Below the pieces are notes generated by a model. It was given only the letters and a program-made list of their open reading frames with translations, did not search any database and was not told the DNA's origin. The translations under genes were made by a program, and so were the position numbers. This document shows positions 5,977-8,293 of a DNA stretch of 8,293 nt, piece after piece (positions within the stretch are counted from its first letter, which is position 1; every line of letters starts with the position of its first letter). The DNA comes from Acidobacteriaceae bacterium (GTDB taxonomy: Bacteria; Acidobacteriota; Terriglobia; Terriglobales; Acidobacteriaceae): contig PLBD01000274.1 of NCBI GenBank assembly GCA_003135315.1, positions 1 to 8,293 on the forward strand, read 5' to 3'.

Positions 5977-7308
5977 ATGCCCATCGCACCCGCACGCGCC
6001 GCTGCCTTCGACATTCTGCTGCGAGTGGACCAGCAGGGCTCGTATGCCAGCGAACTGCTGCATTCGGGGCGGCTGGAATCGCTGAGCCAGGGCGATTGCG
6101 CGCTGACCACCGAGCTGGTGATGGGCGTCTTGCGCTGGCGCTCGCGGCTGGACGAAGCCATCGCCGCGGCATCGTCGCGGCCTCTCGCCAAACTTGATCC
6201 CGAAGTGCTGACCGCGCTGCGGCTCGCCGCTTATCAGTTGCAACATCTCACGCGCGTTCCGGCGCACGCCGCCATCAACGACAGCGTGGAGCTGATGAAG
6301 CGGGCGCACAAACGCTCGGCCGCGCCCTTCGGCAATGCGGTGCTGCGGAAGATCGCCGCAGCGAAGATCACGCCGCCACCCGAGCCGACAGACTGGACTG
6401 CTGCGTTGGTCGCCCGCGAATTCGCTCATCCGCAATGGCTGGTGGAGCGCTGGGTCGCTGAGTACGGGGTTGAGCGCGCGCGTCTGATCTGCCGCCACGA
6501 TTTGCAAATACCTGATGTGGCGATCCGCGTCGAGGATCCGGCTGCCGAGAAGGAGCTGAATGCCGAAGGCGTCAAACTGGACCGGGGCGCGTTGCTCGCC
6601 AGCGCCCGTATCGTCACCGGCGGAGACATCACGCGCGCGCGCGCGTTCCAGGAAGGCCGCGTGTTCATTCTGGATGAGGCTTCGCAACTGGTGGCGGCGC
6701 TGGTCGGTACCGGTTCGCGCTTGCTGGACTGTTGCGCTGCGCCGGGAGGAAAAACGGCGGCTTTGGCTGCGCGCAATCCGGCCGCGGAAATCGTTGCCGC
6801 CGAACTGCATCCGCATCGCGCCGAGTTGCTGCGCCAGCGAGTGCGAGCGGCGAACGTTCAGGTGATCCAGGCCGACGCGCTGGAGCTTCCCACGTCCGGA
6901 GGGTTCGATCGCGTTCTGGTGGACGTGCCCTGCTCGGGCACGGGAACCCTGGCGCGCAATCCGGAGATCAAGTGGGGGCTGAAGCCCGAAGACCTCAGCG
7001 ATCTCCACCAGAGGCAAGCCGCCCTCCTGCGCGCGGCTCTTGGCCAGCTTGCTCCCGGCGGCCGCGCGCTGTATTCCACCTGCTCGCTGGAACGCGAAGA
7101 GAACGAAGCGGTGATCGAGGAAGTGCTGCGCGGCTCCAGTGAATTTGCGTTGCGCGATTGCCGCGAGGAACTGGAGCGGCTGCGCTCAACCGGCGAACTG
7201 GTGTGGAGCGATCGAGACTCGCTGCTCAGCGGCAAATTCCTGCGCACGATTCCCGGCGTGCAGCCGTGCGATGGATTTTTCGCGGCGATGGTGGAACGCA
7301 GGGGCTAG
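5977..7308 (+). CDS. rsmB: 16S rRNA (cytosine-C5)-methyltransferase RsmB
   Basis: SAM-dependent m5C methyltransferase; E. coli RsmB (Sun/Fmu) modifies C967 of 16S rRNA. The protein is 443 aa. An N-terminal NusB-like RNA-binding domain covers about 1-140 (ALTTELVMGVLRWR, then LDPEVLTALRLAAYQL and AAINDSVELMKR). The catalytic domain has SAM motif I LLDCCAAPGGKTAAL (249-263), motif IV DVPCSGTGTLARNPEIKW with Cys319, and motif VI YSTCSLEREENE with Cys369. In this family the motif VI cysteine attacks the base and the motif IV cysteine helps release the product. Both are present. The ATG at 5977 follows a heptamer array without an obvious Shine-Dalgarno. The TAG stop (7306-7308) lies in the first unit of the next array. 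def-fmt-rsmB is a common cluster for initiation and ribosome maturation. Confidence 0.96.
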   Translation: MPIAPARAAAFDILLRVDQQGSYASELLHSGRLESLSQGDCALTTELVMGVLRWRSRLDEAIAAASSRPLAKLDPEVLTALRLAAYQLQHLTRVPAHAAINDSVELMKRAHKRSAAPFGNAVLRKIAAAKITPPPEPTDWTAALVAREFAHPQWLVERWVAEYGVERARLICRHDLQIPDVAIRVEDPAAEKELNAEGVKLDRGALLASARIVTGGDITRARAFQEGRVFILDEASQLVAALVGTGSRLLDCCAAPGGKTAALAARNPAAEIVAAELHPHRAELLRQRVRAANVQVIQADALELPTSGGFDRVLVDVPCSGTGTLARNPEIKWGLKPEDLSDLHQRQAALLRAALGQLAPGGRALYSTCSLEREENEAVIEEVLRGSSEFALRDCREELERLRSTGELVWSDRDSLLSGKFLRTIPGVQPCDGFFAAMVERRG

Positions 7309-7395
7309 TGGCCAGTTAAATCCGCCAATGCGGTCGCCGGATTCTTTGGAAAAACACTTTCTTCTATAGACGAGTCGAAACAACTAGCCACTAGA
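7304..7395. repeat. Short inverted heptamer pair after rsmB
   Basis: GCTAGTG-GCCAGTT (7304-7317) faces AACTAGC-CACTAGA (7382-7395). CTAGTGGCCAGTT and AACTAGCCACTAG are inverted over 13 bp with one mismatch, enclosing 64 nt. The order of arms is opposite to the other pairs: GCTAG-type first, CTAGC-type second. The left arm includes the rsmB stop codon. Inside, CCGC-CAAT-GCGG (7322-7333) is a small extra hairpin. Confidence 0.8.
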
Positions 7396-7424
7396 AACGA
7401 AAAGGCCGGCGCGAGGCCGGCCCT
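7395..7424 (-). terminator. Intrinsic terminator of the HU gene
   Basis: GGCCGGC (7404-7410), loop GCGAG and GCCGGCC (7416-7422) make a 7-bp all-GC stem. Read on the minus strand the stem is followed by TTTTCGTTT, the expected U-tract. It lies about 20 nt after the HU stop. On the plus strand no T-run follows, so it is not a clear terminator for rsmB. Confidence 0.8.
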
Positions 7425-7442
7425 GAAGCGGAAAAAGCAAAA

Positions 7443-7736
7443 CTACTTTTTGGGTGCGATCGCGTCTTTGGCGGCCTTGGCCACGCGGAACTTCACCACA
7501 GTCTTGGCGGGAATTTTGATTGCTTCGCCCGTCTGTGGGTTGCGGCCCATGCGAGCCTTGCGGGCAGACTTCACCAGACGGCCCAGACCCGGGATGATGA
7601 ATACACCGTTCTTTTTGGTTTCTTTGATCGCGACTTCAGCCAGTCCGTCAAGAAACGCAGCCGCCTGCTTGTTGTTGAGCTCGTTTTTCTCAGCCATGTG
7701 GCGGACGAGCTGGGTCTTGGTCATGCCAGTTGCCAT
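7443..7736 (-). CDS. HU-family histone-like DNA-binding protein
   Basis: Small basic dimeric nucleoid protein that bends and compacts DNA. The protein is 97 aa, slightly longer than the usual ~90 because of a short extension at each end (MATG and APKK). It opens with TKTQLVRHMAEK and the helical dimerisation part, then the G-V-F-I-I-P-G-L-G-R-L-V beta segment. The DNA-binding arm carries the HU/IHF signature GRNPQTGEAIKIPAKTV, including the conserved proline that intercalates into DNA. The start at 7736 is fixed by a perfect AAGGAGG six bases upstream; the ATG four codons later is therefore not used. The frame stays open far upstream, but nothing there resembles HU. It is convergent with rsmB and divergent from the cysteine-rich gene. 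HU and IHF subunits cannot be separated safely from sequence alone. Confidence 0.95.
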   Translation of the reverse strand: MATGMTKTQLVRHMAEKNELNNKQAAAFLDGLAEVAIKETKKNGVFIIPGLGRLVKSARKARMGRNPQTGEAIKIPAKTVVKFRVAKAAKDAIAPKK

Positions 7737-7742
7737 TCGTAA

Positions 7743-7749
7743 TCCTCCT
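7743..7749 (-). promoter_or_regulatory. Shine-Dalgarno of the HU gene
   Basis: The minus strand reads AAGGAGG, then ATTACG, then ATG at 7736. This is a full anti-16S match at ideal spacing and decides the start. It is the only strong ribosome binding site seen in the window. Confidence 0.9.
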
Positions 7750-7785
7750 TGAAGCGTGAGCAGTAAGAATGCTCGACTGCTGCGT

Positions 7786-7813
7786 ATCCTATACCAACCT
7801 TCATCGCCTGCAA
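7786..7813 (-). promoter_or_regulatory. Candidate promoter of the HU gene
   Basis: On the minus strand TTGCAG (7808-7813) and TAGGAT (7786-7791) are 16 bp apart, each matching four of six sigma-70-type consensus bases. Transcription would start about 40 nt before the HU start codon. The leader contains AGCAGT/ACTGCT symmetry that could fold. The match is modest. Confidence 0.35.
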
Positions 7814-7906
7814 AGCATTTTCGCCATATTTTATGCGGGTTTTTCCACAGGGGCGCTCGAAAAGTCAACATCCATGCGGCTTCAGGGGCCTCGCGGTACA
7901 CGGAAA

Positions 7907-7915
7907 TGCCATAAT
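7907..7915 (+). promoter_or_regulatory. Candidate extended -10 promoter for the cysteine-rich gene
   Basis: TGCCATAAT fits the extended -10 pattern TGnTATAAT with one mismatch. No good -35 lies 16-18 bp upstream, which extended -10 promoters tolerate. Transcription would begin near 7922, about 37 nt before the CTG start. The ATG at 7914 would then lie outside the transcript, and its frame stops after six codons anyway. Confidence 0.4.
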
Positions 7916-7947
7916 GGGGAGACTTGCGCGGTAACCGGCCAGCCACC

Positions 7948-7953
7948 GAGGTG
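7948..7953 (+). promoter_or_regulatory. Ribosome binding site before the CTG start
   Basis: GAGGTG is complementary to the 3' end of 16S rRNA and lies five bases before the CTG at 7959. The spacing supports initiation there. The GTG inside it (7951) opens only a three-codon frame ending at TGA 7960-7962. Confidence 0.5.
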
Positions 7954-7958
7954 CTCTT

Positions 7959-8293
7959 CTGAGCTGTTCCGTCTGCAACCTTCGCAAAGAAAAACGCTTC
8001 TGTCCGGCGCTCCACGAGCGCATCTGCGCCCAGTGTTGCGGCGAGCAGCGCGAGATGACGCTGGACTGCCCCGCGGAGTGCCCTTACCTGCAGCAGGCGC
8101 GCCAGCATGAGAAGCCACGGGAGTTTGGCGAGACTCCGCCGGCGGAGACTTTTCCGGCGATTGCGCTGCGGGAAGAATTTCTGTCGGAGCACGAGGCGCT
8201 TATCGCGGGAATCTTGCAGACGCTCGGAAAGGTCACGCAGGCCGACCGCAATCTCCACGACCGCGACCTGACCGGCGCGCTGGCGAACATGGC
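7959..8293 (+). CDS. Cysteine-rich, probably zinc-binding protein (partial, CTG start)
   Basis: The open frame runs off the right edge, leaving 111 full codons. After an in-frame TAA at 7932-7934 there is no ATG, GTG or TTG before the conserved-looking part. CTG at 7959 has GAGGTG five bases upstream and would give MSCSVCNLRKEKRFCPAL. The first 44 residues hold eight cysteines (3, 6, 15, 23, 26, 27, 37, 41), with spacing CX2C-X8-C-X7-C-X2-CC-X9-C-X3-C, ending in CPAECPYLQQAR. This looks like a pair of zinc knuckles. I recall similar unnamed proteins from Acidobacteria with CPxxCxYL endings, but I cannot name a family. The rest is acidic and helical. An internal ATG at 8055 would lose six cysteines. 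The function is unknown and the C-terminus is outside the window. Confidence 0.7.
   Translation, partial: MSCSVCNLRKEKRFCPALHERICAQCCGEQREMTLDCPAECPYLQQARQHEKPREFGETPPAETFPAIALREEFLSEHEALIAGILQTLGKVTQADRNLHDRDLTGALANM

Noticed and set aside
5950..7017. 355-codon minus-strand open frame opposite rsmB
   Set aside because: A shadow of rsmB; its sequence shows no motif, while rsmB has all its catalytic motifs.
7841..7849. Possible replication origin near a DnaA-box-like site
   Set aside because: Only one loose match, no cluster, no AT-rich unwinding region and no dnaA or dnaN. yidC often lies near oriC, but that alone is not evidence.
7914..7934. ATG start for the right-edge gene
   Set aside because: In frame with the cysteine-rich gene but stopped by TAA after six codons, and it overlaps the probable -10 element.
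7737..8258. Upstream extension of the HU reading frame on the minus strand
   Set aside because: HU has a perfect ribosome binding site at 7743-7749 and normal length from 7736. The extension is antisense to the promoter region and to the cysteine-rich gene.

Overview
The window looks like chromosomal housekeeping DNA from a GC-rich bacterium, most likely an acidobacterium of the Terriglobia type. Reasons: the N-terminus and membrane core of YidC, a short KH/R3H protein next to yidC, the aroC-def-fmt-rsmB order, and two short repeat families (CCACGGAAGCACGGAG-like and the heptamer GCTAGTT/GCTAATT) that I associate with such genomes. The lineage is inference from memory, not from a search.

Left part (1-3063): yidC (membrane protein insertase) and khpB/jag (RNA-binding KH-R3H protein) run rightwards, followed by a small exported protein that I do not recognise. 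Four copies of a CACGGA-rich repeat lie here in alternating orientation. Two form a near-perfect 27-bp inverted pair between yidC and khpB. The other two bracket the small exported-protein gene.

Middle (3098-7395): aroC, def, fmt and rsmB, all on the plus strand. aroC makes chorismate. def and fmt remove and add the formyl group on initiator methionine, and rsmB methylates 16S rRNA, so def-fmt-rsmB is a translation cluster. aroC and def abut (TAAATG). The other gaps (def-fmt, fmt-rsmB, after rsmB) each hold an inverted pair of heptamer arrays, and one unpaired array precedes aroC. The arrays supply the stop codons of fmt and rsmB.

Right part (7395-8293): an HU-family DNA-binding protein on the minus strand with a strong ribosome binding site and an intrinsic terminator, convergent with rsmB. 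Divergent from it is the start of a cysteine-rich gene that runs off the window. That gene has no ATG, GTG or TTG start in its upstream open frame and appears to begin at CTG.

No mobile-element transposase, CRISPR array, tRNA or rRNA is visible. No stretch over 300 bases lacks a gene. I did not find a convincing new multi-gene system. The most unusual content is the repeat architecture, the apparent CTG start, and substitutions at normally conserved positions in YidC and KhpB.
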